NCBI GenBank assembly: GCA_038222915.1
Contig: JBBRHH010000207.1
Location: 1 to 9,596, forward strand
Direction of reading: 5' to 3'
Origin: JBBRHH01 sp038222915
Lineage (GTDB): Bacteria; Planctomycetota; Phycisphaerae; Tepidisphaerales; Tepidisphaeraceae
DNA: 9,596 nt
In this document: in pieces, positions 1-6,879 of the stretch
Layout of the letters: every line of letters begins with the position of its first letter
How positions within the stretch are numbered: position 1 is the stretch's first letter
The notes under the pieces: model-generated
What the model was told of the DNA's origin: nothing
Databases searched by the model: none
Seen by the model: the letters and a program-made list of their open reading frames with translations, nothing else
Made by a program: the position numbers and the translations under genes

Positions 1-22
1 AGATTTATATGTTTCTTCCGCA

Positions 23-85
23 GCAGTCAGCCATCTCTGGCTGCTCCGCGTCGGTGGTGGCCCAACTCGCACACGTTGGGCCGCC
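23..85. other. Two inverted repeats in the gene-free left margin (1-250)
   Basis: Bases 1-250 contain no reading frame I can support. Two hairpins are visible. The first pairs 28-33 with 38-43 (6 bp, loop TCTC). The second pairs 56-66 with 75-85: 11 bp with one G-U pair and an 8-base loop, including the perfect arms GGCCCAAC and GTTGGGCC. Only three T residues follow the second arm, so a classical intrinsic terminator is poorly supported. They could be the end of an upstream transcript outside the window or a structured leader. The pairing is seen directly; the role is unknown. Confidence 0.35.
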
Positions 86-250
86 TTTGGCCGGATCGCG
101 CGTGAGAAGCCCAGAATCGTCCTAATTTCTTTTGACATCCACGTAGAGATATGCGTGCGGCGACGCGCTGTCGGCGTGCGACGGTCAGCGCGTCACGATG
201 CGCTCGATTGAATTTGTCACCCCTCCGTGCACCCCTTACGATCCGATCCA

Positions 251-1810
251 ATGCCCACCGAGACACTCTCCGAATTTCTGAATCTGCTCGAACAAGAAGG
301 CGAATTAAGCCGCGTGAAGGCCCGCGTGAATCCGCTGCTGGAAGTTGCGGAGATCGCGGACCGCGTGATGAAATCTCCGGCGCCGCATGGTCACAAGGAG
401 CTGGATCGCAACCCGGCCGGCAAACTTGGGGGCAAGGCGCTGCTGTTTGAGAATGTCGAAGGCGCTGAGATGCCGATCGCGATCAACACGTTTGGCAGTT
501 ACTGGCGGGTCAACAAGGCGCTGGGCACGGAGAATCTGGAGGCGCTGGCGACGCGCGTGCAGCAACTGGTGAAGCCGGAAATCCCAACAACGCTGCTGGA
601 AAAACTCAAGAAGCTGCCGGATCTCGTGAAGATGGGCAGCTATCCGCCCAAGTCAGTGCGCACTGGAATCTGCCAACAGGTCGTTCATGAAGGAGAGAAG
701 GCGGACCTCCGGACGATTCCCATTATTCAATGCTGGCCACTCGACGGCGACTTGGCGAGCGGCCAGGTGTTCGATCGCGCCGCGGCGGAGAAAGTCGTCG
801 AGCGGGGGACCGGCCGATACATCACGTTTGGCGGCGTCTATACAAAGAATCCCGTTACCGGCGATCGCAACATCGGAATGTACCGCGTGCAGATGTTCGG
901 CCCGCGCAAATGCGCGATGCACTGGCACATGCACCACGATGGCGCGCGGCACTTTCGACTCTGGCAGCGCAAGGGTGAAAAAATGCCGCTGGCGATTGCG
1001 CTGGGTGGTGAGAGCGTGCTCCCCTATGCGGCCACTTCGCCACTACCACCCGGCATCGAAGAACTGCTCTTTGCCGGATTTCTCAACGGCGGCGGCATTC
1101 CGCTCGTGCAGTGCAAAACCATCGACATGCAGGTGCCGGCCAATGCGGAGATTGTCATTGAGGGGTATGTCGATCCGAACGAGAAACTGCTGGAAGGGCC
1201 GTTTGGCGACCACACGGGTTTCTATTCGCTGGCCGACTGGTATCCGGCGTTTCATGTGACCGCCATCACGCATCGCAAGGACCCGATCTACCCGACGACG
1301 ATCGTCGGCAAGCCGCCGATGGAAGATTACTTCCTGGGCAAGGCGACGGAGCGCGTCTTCCTGCCGCTCCTGCGCATGCTGATTCCTGACATTGTCGATT
1401 ATTCGTTGCCGATGAGCGGCGTCTTCCATAACTGTGCGTTCATCAAGATCAAGAAGGAATATCCGTTCCAAGCCAGGCGGGTGATGCATGCGATCTGGGG
1501 CGCAGGTCAGATGGCCTTCACAAAATTCATCATCGTCGTCGACGATCATGTGAACGTGCACGACGAGCAGGACGTGATGTTCCACCTGTACGCCAACTGC
1601 GATCCCGCCCGCGACACGGAAGTGGTGCATGGCCCGGTAGACATCCTCGACCATGCATCGCCCGATCTTGGCGCGGGAAGCAAGATGGGCTTCGACGCCA
1701 CGGCCAAATTGCCGGCCGAAGGCAGGGTGCGTGTCTGGCCAAAGGAACTCGAGATGGATCCGAAGGTGAAAGAGGCGGTCACGCGTCGGTGGGGTGAACT
1801 GGGTTTGTGA
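251..1810 (+). CDS. ubiD: UbiD-family prenyl-FMN-dependent decarboxylase
   Basis: This 519-residue protein belongs to the UbiD family, which reversibly decarboxylates aromatic or alpha,beta-unsaturated acids using prenylated FMN made by a UbiX partner. The family signature is present along the whole length: the T-G-R-Y-x-T-x-G-G segment near 187-195, N-I-G-M-Y-R at 207-212 followed by a His-rich stretch (224-234), E-I-V-I-E-G at 300-305, and E-G-P-F-G-D-H-T-G at 315-323. Next come G-K-P-P near 353-356, the D-D-H-V-N block at 431-435, and G-S-K-M-G-x-D-A-T at 476-484. The acidic and Asn/His residues in these blocks are those expected to bind prFMN and metal, and length is close to E. coli UbiD. 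The ATG at 251 was preferred to an in-frame GTG at 227; neither has a clear SD. The symbol denotes the family: in a menaquinone-using lineage the substrate may be a menaquinone precursor or another aromatic acid rather than the ubiquinone precursor. No ubiX is in view. The next gene starts one base after the stop, implying co-transcription. Confidence 0.9.
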   Translation: MPTETLSEFLNLLEQEGELSRVKARVNPLLEVAEIADRVMKSPAPHGHKELDRNPAGKLGGKALLFENVEGAEMPIAINTFGSYWRVNKALGTENLEALATRVQQLVKPEIPTTLLEKLKKLPDLVKMGSYPPKSVRTGICQQVVHEGEKADLRTIPIIQCWPLDGDLASGQVFDRAAAEKVVERGTGRYITFGGVYTKNPVTGDRNIGMYRVQMFGPRKCAMHWHMHHDGARHFRLWQRKGEKMPLAIALGGESVLPYAATSPLPPGIEELLFAGFLNGGGIPLVQCKTIDMQVPANAEIVIEGYVDPNEKLLEGPFGDHTGFYSLADWYPAFHVTAITHRKDPIYPTTIVGKPPMEDYFLGKATERVFLPLLRMLIPDIVDYSLPMSGVFHNCAFIKIKKEYPFQARRVMHAIWGAGQMAFTKFIIVVDDHVNVHDEQDVMFHLYANCDPARDTEVVHGPVDILDHASPDLGAGSKMGFDATAKLPAEGRVRVWPKELEMDPKVKEAVTRRWGELGL

Positions 1811-1811
1811 A

Positions 1812-2432
1812 ATGAAACGCCGCTGGGACAGCTTGATGTATCGGTTGGGCGTCGACTCGTCCGCGGGCGGCGTCCGGTTTGACGAACTATCGAAGCGGTA
1901 CGCCGAACCGTCCCGCCATTACCACACTCTGGATCATGTCGGCGCGATGCTGGACATTATCGAAGCCCACCAATTCGACCTCGATGACTGCCCTTCCGTT
2001 GAGCTGGCGGCGTGGTTTCACGATTCCATCTACGACCCCCACCGCCACGACAACGAAGAGGAGAGCGCGGAGCTGGCCGTGCGTGCATTGGCCGATTTCA
2101 AGCTCCCTTCAGCGACGGCAGCACGTGTTGACGAATTGATCCTGCTCACAAAAAGACACTTCTCCTTCGATATCGACACCGATGCGAACTGGCTCATTGA
2201 TGCCGATCTTGCCATTCTGGGTTCTGATCCGGCCGGCTATCGGACCTACAGCGCAGCCATTCGCTGTGAGTATCAATGGGTGGAAGAAGCTGCCTGGCGC
2301 TCGGGCCGACGCGCTGTTCTGGAATCTCTGTTGAGCCGCCACCGCATTTATGGGACCCGCGAGATGCGCGACAAATTTGAAGCTTTCGCGCGACGAAACA
2401 TGGCTGACGAAATTTCCAGTCTGGCCGGTTGA
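1812..2432 (+). CDS. HD-superfamily predicted metal-dependent phosphohydrolase (COG4339 type)
   Basis: This 206-residue soluble protein matches the COG4339 group, a compact HD-domain family with no settled biochemical role. Visible motifs are H-Y-H-T-L-D-H at 36-42, the HD pair in A-A-W-F-H-D at 66-71 followed by S-I-Y-D-P, the D-N-E-E-x-S-A stretch at 80-86, T-K-R-H at 113-116, and D-A-D-L-A-I-L-G at 130-137. Together these supply the His and Asp ligands of an HD-type metal site, so hydrolase activity on a phosphorylated substrate is a reasonable family-level inference; the substrate is unknown. Some database entries for this family carry an erroneous NMDA-receptor-subunit name, which should be ignored. 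The ATG at 1812 lies one base after the ubiD stop. An in-frame GTG at 1794 would overlap ubiD by 17 bases and add six residues with no family similarity. Tight spacing suggests translational coupling to ubiD, but a functional link is unproven. Confidence 0.85.
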   Translation: MKRRWDSLMYRLGVDSSAGGVRFDELSKRYAEPSRHYHTLDHVGAMLDIIEAHQFDLDDCPSVELAAWFHDSIYDPHRHDNEEESAELAVRALADFKLPSATAARVDELILLTKRHFSFDIDTDANWLIDADLAILGSDPAGYRTYSAAIRCEYQWVEEAAWRSGRRAVLESLLSRHRIYGTREMRDKFEAFARRNMADEISSLAG

Positions 2433-2527
2433 AAGATGGCGCGACCCTCGTCGGGATGACGATTGAATGCATAGAGCCATGGGCATGGCTGCTTTGATGG
2501 TGGAACGAATGGGCTTCTAGATTGGTG

Positions 2528-2534
2528 AAGGAAA
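2528..2534 (+). promoter_or_regulatory. Ribosome binding site deciding the GTG start at 2539
   Basis: AAGGAAA ends four bases before a GTG codon at 2539. No ATG in the same frame fits nearby, and translation from this GTG produces a complete lipoprotein signal peptide, so this SD settles an otherwise unusual start. Confidence 0.65.
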
Positions 2535-2538
2535 TTCC

Positions 2539-3780
2539 GTGGGCTTACTTTCCGCGAATCGTTTGATTCGTCTTGTTGCCAATGGCTCAACAACTCTCGC
2601 GATCGGCCTGGCCGTTGGCTGCGTCGCGGAGTCGGGCCCGCCCGCGCCGACGGGTGGCGAATCTATCGGCGTGCAGCTTCGGCGCGAGGAGCCGCAACTC
2701 CGCGAAGATGTATTTCGTGACCTGCTGGATTTTGAGTCGGGCAGCGACAGCATCTTCGTAAAGACCAACGCTCCCGCCGCAATTGATGCCCTGCATGCCC
2801 ACACGGGCCGATCGAGCCTGCTCATTTCGGGCGGTGCGACTTCCGCCAACGTTAAGCTCGCCTCGCTCTTATCCGGGCAGAAATTTCCCGGCCCATGGAC
2901 GCTCGTCGGTGGATACTTTTATTGCACGGAGCCGGGACAAATCACCATCTCGCTCTCCAGTGATTCGGTCGCGAAGCCGCCTCGGCGGACCGTCGCGCTA
3001 ATCCCCGGACGATGGACGCCGGTCCTTCTCGATATCGCCCGGCAGCCCGACCAGGTGGTTGACTCCCAGTTTTCCGGCGATCTGGAGTTCACGATCGACA
3101 ACCCGCGGCGCGGGCCGATTTGGATTGACGACTTGATGGTCGTTGACAACACGCGGGTCTGGTATGAGTCGTCCGCCACCTCCGCCGACACCAGGTCCGA
3201 CTGGACGATTCGCCAGCGCGGCTTCCGCACGGAAGTAAACTCACCCGGAAAATTCAATTTGTACCTCAGCATGCCTGAGACGGCCGAAAGCGGCTGGCGA
3301 ACCGATGAGGCGAATGCCATTCGGGCTCGTTTCTCCTCCACGGGTAAACAGAAGCTCATGACGGTCTACGCGGATGGCCGGCAATATCTGGACGGGAAGC
3401 TGAAGATATTGACGGAGGGTCAGCCGGCGGATGGGCTGCAGTCACAACACGCCAAACCAGGCACAATCGACATTCCCGAGGCGATGGGTAGCATCAAGCG
3501 TGACACCGTTGGCGACGAGAACAACGACGCGTACAACGAAACGCGTGGCGCTTATCAAATCACCGCGACCGGGCCGCGCCTGGATCTGAAAATCAGCCCG
3601 GCCTCCAGCAAACTCATCAGCCCGGTGCTCGAAATCGAAGGGCTGCCGAAGGGAACCATCCTTGTCACCATGGAAGGCCGCCTGGTCTCTGGGGTGGTGC
3701 GCACCAAAGACGATCACGTCGTCATCCAGCTGCCGGGCGAGATCGAGCGCGAGACGGCGGTCAACATTACGATCCGGTAA
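2539..3780 (+). CDS. Predicted lipoprotein with beta-rich, carbohydrate-binding-like domains; function unknown
   Basis: I do not recognise this 413-residue protein. It begins with a GTG behind a good SD. The N-terminus is an export signal: Arg at 8 and 11, a hydrophobic stretch at about 17-27, and a lipobox A-V-G-C ending at Cys28. The mature protein is therefore probably a lipid-anchored, periplasm-facing protein. Residues about 60-205 read as a beta-sandwich of the galactose-binding or carbohydrate-binding-module kind. The segment opens with L-D-F-E-S-G, has alternating hydrophobic strands and an aromatic Y-F-Y-C patch near 130-133, and closes with G-P-I-W-I-D-D-L-M-V-V-D. A second beta-rich block follows (about 215-290), then a charged linker and a C-terminal beta domain with an I-S-P-V-L-E-I-E-G segment. 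No catalytic motif is evident. The next gene downstream encodes a pseudopilin, so an envelope or secretion-related role is possible, but sugar binding is inferred from fold pattern only. Confidence 0.75.
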   Translation: MGLLSANRLIRLVANGSTTLAIGLAVGCVAESGPPAPTGGESIGVQLRREEPQLREDVFRDLLDFESGSDSIFVKTNAPAAIDALHAHTGRSSLLISGGATSANVKLASLLSGQKFPGPWTLVGGYFYCTEPGQITISLSSDSVAKPPRRTVALIPGRWTPVLLDIARQPDQVVDSQFSGDLEFTIDNPRRGPIWIDDLMVVDNTRVWYESSATSADTRSDWTIRQRGFRTEVNSPGKFNLYLSMPETAESGWRTDEANAIRARFSSTGKQKLMTVYADGRQYLDGKLKILTEGQPADGLQSQHAKPGTIDIPEAMGSIKRDTVGDENNDAYNETRGAYQITATGPRLDLKISPASSKLISPVLEIEGLPKGTILVTMEGRLVSGVVRTKDDHVVIQLPGEIERETAVNITIR

Positions 3781-3812
3781 TGTCGGCGTGGGCCGGCATT
3801 AACACGCTTTTT
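3778..3812 (+). terminator. Possible weak intrinsic terminator overlapping the lipoprotein stop codon
   Basis: The arm 3778-3786 (TAATGTCGG) pairs with 3793-3801 (CCGGCATTA): nine base pairs with one G-U pair and a six-base loop. The stem includes the last bases of the lipoprotein stop codon. A run of five T residues at 3808-3812 follows, but six bases separate it from the stem, which weakens the case. The 187-base gap to the next gene fits a transcription boundary here. Confidence 0.35.
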
Positions 3813-3967
3813 GCAACAGGGATGTTTGCCGATGTGTATTAGGAGTGGTTCCGAACAACGATTGGTACCGGGGCACAACAATTCTCCCGCTCAGACGTTG
3901 ATTGTGGAGACAAAGGAGTATCGCGACCGAGGTTTCATGGAATCCGAAACCCAGAAAAGCACGTATC

Positions 3968-4726
3968 ATGGAGACATTTACCAAATCCCGCAGAGATAGG
4001 GGCTTCACACTTGTGGAGCTTCTGGTGGTTGTTGGCATCATCGCCCTGCTGATCGCGCTGATCATGCCATCCATGGCCAAGGCACGGCAGAACGCCGAGG
4101 CGGTCGTTTGTCAGTCGAATCTGCGTCAAAACTGGCTGTTCATGGAGATGTACGCCGAGAATAATTACGGCGCTCTTTATCCTTCCAAGTTGGGCGCGAA
4201 TGTGCCGCCCGAGCAGCGCTGGACAATGCTCGTCTTCGAGCCCGCCCGGCCAAATCCACCCACGATGATCTGCCCGACCGACCAGGAAATCGGCATGAAC
4301 GACGTGGATTACCGCACCAACCAGTTCTCGGATCTGGAAAAGCATTCCTACATCCTGAACAAACATATTATTTACAACGATATGCGGCTGACCAACACGT
4401 ATTTCTCCGACATCCGCAAGGAGAACGTCGTTCTGATGGGTGAGAAGACCACCGCCTATCGCGACCACTACATGGAAGTGGACAACTACCCCGACAACAC
4501 CAAGACGGCCGCCAACGCCGCCGCGCCGACAACCGTGCCGACGAGCCAGTCCAGCGCGCAGACTGATTACGACCGTCTGGTCGAACCCGCGAGGCACGGT
4601 CCGATTTATGGCTCAAACCTGTTGTTCCTCGATGGTCATGTCGACCACAAACTTCCCGACCCGGTTCCGAATGCCATCGATCCATGGGACCCGTCGGGTG
4701 GTCGTGGCACGAATCCAAAAGGCTAG
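3968..4726 (+). CDS. Type IV prepilin-like/type II pseudopilin protein with C-terminal H-x-DG motif
   Basis: This 252-residue protein has the class III signal of type IV pilins and type II secretion pseudopilins. A short basic leader (residues 1-12, ending R-R-D-R-G) precedes F-T-L-V-E-L-L, with the processing site after Gly12, Phe as +1 and the conserved Glu at +5 (Glu17). The hydrophobic helix runs to about 36. A prepilin peptidase (PilD/GspO type) would cleave and N-methylate it before assembly or membrane retention. The globular part holds Cys48 and a C-P pair near 102-103. Near the C-terminus, R-H-G is followed by L-F-L-D-G-H-V (His210 to Asp222-Gly223), resembling the H-X9-DG motif of planctomycete and related pseudopilins but with 11 intervening residues. 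ATG 3968 gives a normal 12-residue leader; a TTG at 3902 would make it far too long. The SD is weak (purine-rich 3954-3960). No assembly ATPase or peptidase lies in the window, so this is a minor or orphan pseudopilin. Confidence 0.88.
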   Translation: METFTKSRRDRGFTLVELLVVVGIIALLIALIMPSMAKARQNAEAVVCQSNLRQNWLFMEMYAENNYGALYPSKLGANVPPEQRWTMLVFEPARPNPPTMICPTDQEIGMNDVDYRTNQFSDLEKHSYILNKHIIYNDMRLTNTYFSDIRKENVVLMGEKTTAYRDHYMEVDNYPDNTKTAANAAAPTTVPTSQSSAQTDYDRLVEPARHGPIYGSNLLFLDGHVDHKLPDPVPNAIDPWDPSGGRGTNPKG

Positions 4727-4755
4727 GTCGACGAATTTGAGTACGCCTTCAGCAC

Positions 4756-4759
4756 GGAG
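4756..4759 (+). promoter_or_regulatory. Shine-Dalgarno site for the gene starting at 4766
   Basis: GGAG lies six bases before the ATG at 4766 and supports that start. The gap to the pseudopilin stop is only 39 bases, so the two genes may share a transcript. Confidence 0.6.
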
Positions 4760-4765
4760 CAGAAA

Positions 4766-5677
4766 ATGACCGCGGAACTGTCCGATACTCCAACCGGAAA
4801 GCCTGTGAAGAGCGTGCCCATCTGGGCCGGCCTGCTGGTTATCCTGCTTTTCCTGGGTGGCGTTGCATTGATGGTGATGTGGCTTAACCACCACCGTGGG
4901 GCCAGCCGACCCCTCAACGCCAGCACCGAACGGGTGGTCGTCGCCAGCGGCACCGTCACCGAAGCGGGTGGCGGCGCATTCCGCGCCACGCTCAACGATG
5001 CCATGTTGTTCGCGACCAAATCCAAGGACACCTATAACGTCAACCTCTCGCTGATCCTGAACGAACGCCCCTGGCTGCACGAGGAAGAGATCCAGCCGAT
5101 GCACGCCCGCCAGAAAATCCTGGCCGTCCCGGCAGCCGCCGCGCAGATCCTTCATGTCACACCCGAGCAGATCGTGAAGCTCAAATCCGATGACTTCAAG
5201 GCCCTCGACATGGTCGAGTTTGGCCAGAATATGAAGGTTCCCGTCAAGCTGACCGAAGCCAACAAGGCCACGCTCGCGCCGCTGGTCGCCGAATACGCCA
5301 AGGCCGACAAATCGACGAAAGAAGCGGCCCAGACCAAATTGCTTCAGGCAATGTATGAGATCAGCGAGGAGCACTTCACGCGGGTGCAGCAGACGCTGCG
5401 GCAGAACATCAATCAGATTCCCAAGGTCTTGACGCTTTCACAGATTGTCGACTCCAACAGGCTTCCACGGGCGCAAGCCTGGCCGCGCGGCCTTCCGACC
5501 ACACAGCAGGCCAAGCGCTGGCAGGCCGCTACCCGCGCTGCGGCAACGCAAACCGCCGCCGCCGCCACCCAGCCCGGCACGGTCCCCTCGATCGTCGAAG
5601 CGATTCTGACCCCGACTCCCACAACGAAGCCGGCCACTCAGCCTTCAACGCGCCCGGTGCCACGAGCCGCCCCTTGA
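4766..5677 (+). CDS. Single-pass membrane protein of unknown function with Ala/Thr/Pro-rich tail
   Basis: I do not recognise this 303-residue protein. A short polar N-terminus (1-17) precedes one strongly hydrophobic segment at 18-40, followed by a basic N-H-H-R-G. The Lys-containing side before the helix does not settle topology, though a large extracytoplasmic C-terminal part is the simplest reading. Residues about 55-225 are charged and mostly helical in appearance. They include a P-W-L-H-E-E-E segment near 102-108 and a T-P-E-Q-I-V-K-L-K-S-D-D-F stretch at 132-144 that resembles a short helical repeat rather than an enzyme motif. From about 245 the sequence becomes low-complexity, with runs of Ala and Thr-Gln-Pro (T-Q-P, T-K-P, S-T-R-P), and looks disordered. 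It starts 39 bases after the pseudopilin stop with a good SD, and Aat follows after 22 bases. Context suggests an envelope role, perhaps alongside the pseudopilin; this is inference. Confidence 0.75.
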   Translation: MTAELSDTPTGKPVKSVPIWAGLLVILLFLGGVALMVMWLNHHRGASRPLNASTERVVVASGTVTEAGGGAFRATLNDAMLFATKSKDTYNVNLSLILNERPWLHEEEIQPMHARQKILAVPAAAAQILHVTPEQIVKLKSDDFKALDMVEFGQNMKVPVKLTEANKATLAPLVAEYAKADKSTKEAAQTKLLQAMYEISEEHFTRVQQTLRQNINQIPKVLTLSQIVDSNRLPRAQAWPRGLPTTQQAKRWQAATRAAATQTAAAATQPGTVPSIVEAILTPTPTTKPATQPSTRPVPRAAP

Positions 5678-5699
5678 TCGTTACAATAGCGCGGCAGCA

Positions 5700-6281
5700 A
5701 TGTCGCAATTGCATCCACAAACACTTCTCCAGGCGTACTGCCGCGGCGTCTTCCCCATGTGTGATCGGGGCGGACAGATCCGCTGGTATACCGCCGATCC
5801 GCGCGGCGTCATTCCACTAGACGATTTTCATATTCCCAGCTCCCTCAAACAGATTGTCCGGCAGAACCGGTTTGAGGTGCGCATCAACCATGACTTCCGC
5901 GAAACCATGCGCCAGTGCATGCACGGGCGGGATGAGGGAAGCTGGATAAGTGATGAGTTGATCAATGCGTACAACCGTCTGCATCGGCTGGGCTTTGCAC
6001 ACAGCGTAGAAAGCTGGCGGGACGGCAAGCTGGTGGGGGGGCTATATGGGGTGAGCCTCGGCGGTGCATTCTTTGGCGAAAGCATGTTTCACCGGGAAAC
6101 GCACGCAAGCAAAGTGGCGCTGGTGCATTTGGTTGAACGCCTGCGAGAGCGCAACTACGAACTGCTCGATACACAGGCGACCACCGACCATCTCGGTCAG
6201 TTTGGCTGCGTGGCGATTCCAGTTCCGGAATATATGAAGCGGCTGGACAAGGCCCTCACCCGCGAATGCTCTTTTGTGTAG
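5700..6281 (+). CDS. aat: Leucyl/phenylalanyl-tRNA--protein transferase
   Basis: Aat (EC 2.3.2.6) transfers Leu or Phe from aminoacyl-tRNA to proteins with N-terminal Lys or Arg, marking them for ClpS/ClpAP-type degradation in the cytoplasm. The 193-residue product carries the family blocks in order. These are A-Y-C-R-G-V-F-P-M at 12-20 (matching the Y-R-x-G-I-F-P-W region of E. coli), I-R-W-Y-T-A-D-P-R at 27-35, W-I-S at 82-84, and H-S-V-E-S-W-R at 101-107. The core L-V-G-G-L-Y-G-V then leads to G-E-S-M-F at 126-130 and L-L-D-T-Q at 155-159. Glu127 and Gln159 align with residues reported as catalytically important in the E. coli enzyme. It is about 40 residues shorter than E. coli Aat, mostly because the N-terminal G-G-D-L-S lead-in is missing; short forms occur in other phyla. 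The ATG at 5700 has no strong SD. It lies 22 bases after the preceding gene and converges on the DUF3299 gene six bases downstream. Confidence 0.93.
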   Translation: MSQLHPQTLLQAYCRGVFPMCDRGGQIRWYTADPRGVIPLDDFHIPSSLKQIVRQNRFEVRINHDFRETMRQCMHGRDEGSWISDELINAYNRLHRLGFAHSVESWRDGKLVGGLYGVSLGGAFFGESMFHRETHASKVALVHLVERLRERNYELLDTQATTDHLGQFGCVAIPVPEYMKRLDKALTRECSFV

Positions 6282-6287
6282 ACCCCG

Positions 6288-6866
6288 TTAAAGCGATTCG
6301 ATTTTTTCCACGTCCATCGTATAGACGGTCGAGACGGCCCCGCTCGTGTCCTTTTTCACGTCGACATGAAGAGTGCCGATCATTCGCACCATGCCGTTGG
6401 CGTAGTCGACCAGCTTGCCCTTGCGGGTGGCCGCGAAGACACGTTCCTGCGCCTTGGGCGGGCCATTGAAGCAGCACTTCTGGATGTTGTAGACAAGCTG
6501 CCACTCGCTGATCATGTCGCCAGCCTGTGTCGTCGAATACATGAAGCCTTCGAGGCCAACGCGCTTTCCGTCCAGTGCGCGATATTTGGACGGGATGTCG
6601 TCCATCGACGGATTTGACTGGCTCAACTCAAAGAAGCCCAGCGCCTTCAAATCCACGGCGAGATAGTCGCCGTGATTGGTGATGCCGCCGCTTAGATTCT
6701 GCCGTACCAGGTGATAGATCGGGAAGCCGACAACGCACAGGATGATGCCGATGAAGAGCACAATCCGAACATTGATTCCGCGCGCGGGCGGCGCAATGCT
6801 GGGGCTGCGATAGCCAATTGCAGGAGTGGCCGGAGTATTCGGGGGCGCAGTATTTACGTCGCTCAT
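6288..6866 (-). CDS. Membrane-anchored DUF3299-like protein (paralogue 2), last gene of the ABC operon
   Basis: This 192-residue protein has a Pro/Ala-rich N-terminal tail (1-33), one transmembrane segment at about 34-54, and a C-terminal domain facing outward by inference. From about 88 to 190 it aligns with the DUF3299-like domain of the gene before it. Shared positions are L-x-G-x-R at about 98-102, a G-[YF]-M at 107-109, a [TS]-E-x-Q-L-V at about 120-125, then C-C-F-x-x-P-P at 131-137, G-K-x-V, and I-G-T-L-H-V-D-V-K-K near 163-172. DUF3299 proteins are exported or membrane-attached and of unknown chemistry. They often accompany an ABC transporter with an FtsX-type permease, as here. The 13-base gap to the upstream gene implies co-transcription and an origin by tandem duplication, after which this copy gained a membrane anchor in place of a cleavable signal. 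The Cys131-Cys132 pair could bind metal or form a redox centre; this is untested. Confidence 0.75.
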   Translation of the reverse strand: MSDVNTAPPNTPATPAIGYRSPSIAPPARGINVRIVLFIGIILCVVGFPIYHLVRQNLSGGITNHGDYLAVDLKALGFFELSQSNPSMDDIPSKYRALDGKRVGLEGFMYSTTQAGDMISEWQLVYNIQKCCFNGPPKAQERVFAATRKGKLVDYANGMVRMIGTLHVDVKKDTSGAVSTVYTMDVEKIESL

Positions 6867-6879
6867 GGTTTTCGCTGGC

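Noticed and set aside
132..137. Perfect TTGACA -35 hexamer upstream of ubiD
   Set aside because: No acceptable -10 hexamer lies 15-19 bases downstream, so a sigma-70-type promoter is not supported by sequence alone.
227..250. Upstream GTG start for ubiD
   Set aside because: It adds eight residues with no family similarity and has no SD; the ATG at 251 gives the usual UbiD N-terminus.
1043..1654. 203-codon minus-strand frame inside ubiD
   Set aside because: It is antisense to strongly conserved UbiD blocks and has composition typical of shadow frames.
2475..2490. Palindrome AGCCATGGGCATGGCT between the HD gene and the lipoprotein gene
   Set aside because: A six-bp stem with a four-base loop and only three T residues after it; too weak to call a terminator.
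3811..3840. Possible promoter TTGCAA-18-TGTATT ahead of the pseudopilin
   Set aside because: Only four of six matches in each hexamer; chance occurrence is likely.
3811..3999. 62-codon plus-strand frame before the pseudopilin
   Set aside because: It begins at TTG without an SD, overlaps the pseudopilin start in another frame and has no recognisable feature.
3935..4597. 220-codon minus-strand frame antisense to the pseudopilin
   Set aside because: His/Val/Gly-rich shadow of a supported coding region without an SD or motif.
4613..5374. 253-codon minus-strand frame over the pseudopilin and membrane protein genes
   Set aside because: The plus-strand genes have a prepilin signal, a membrane helix and an SD; this frame has none and spans two genes.
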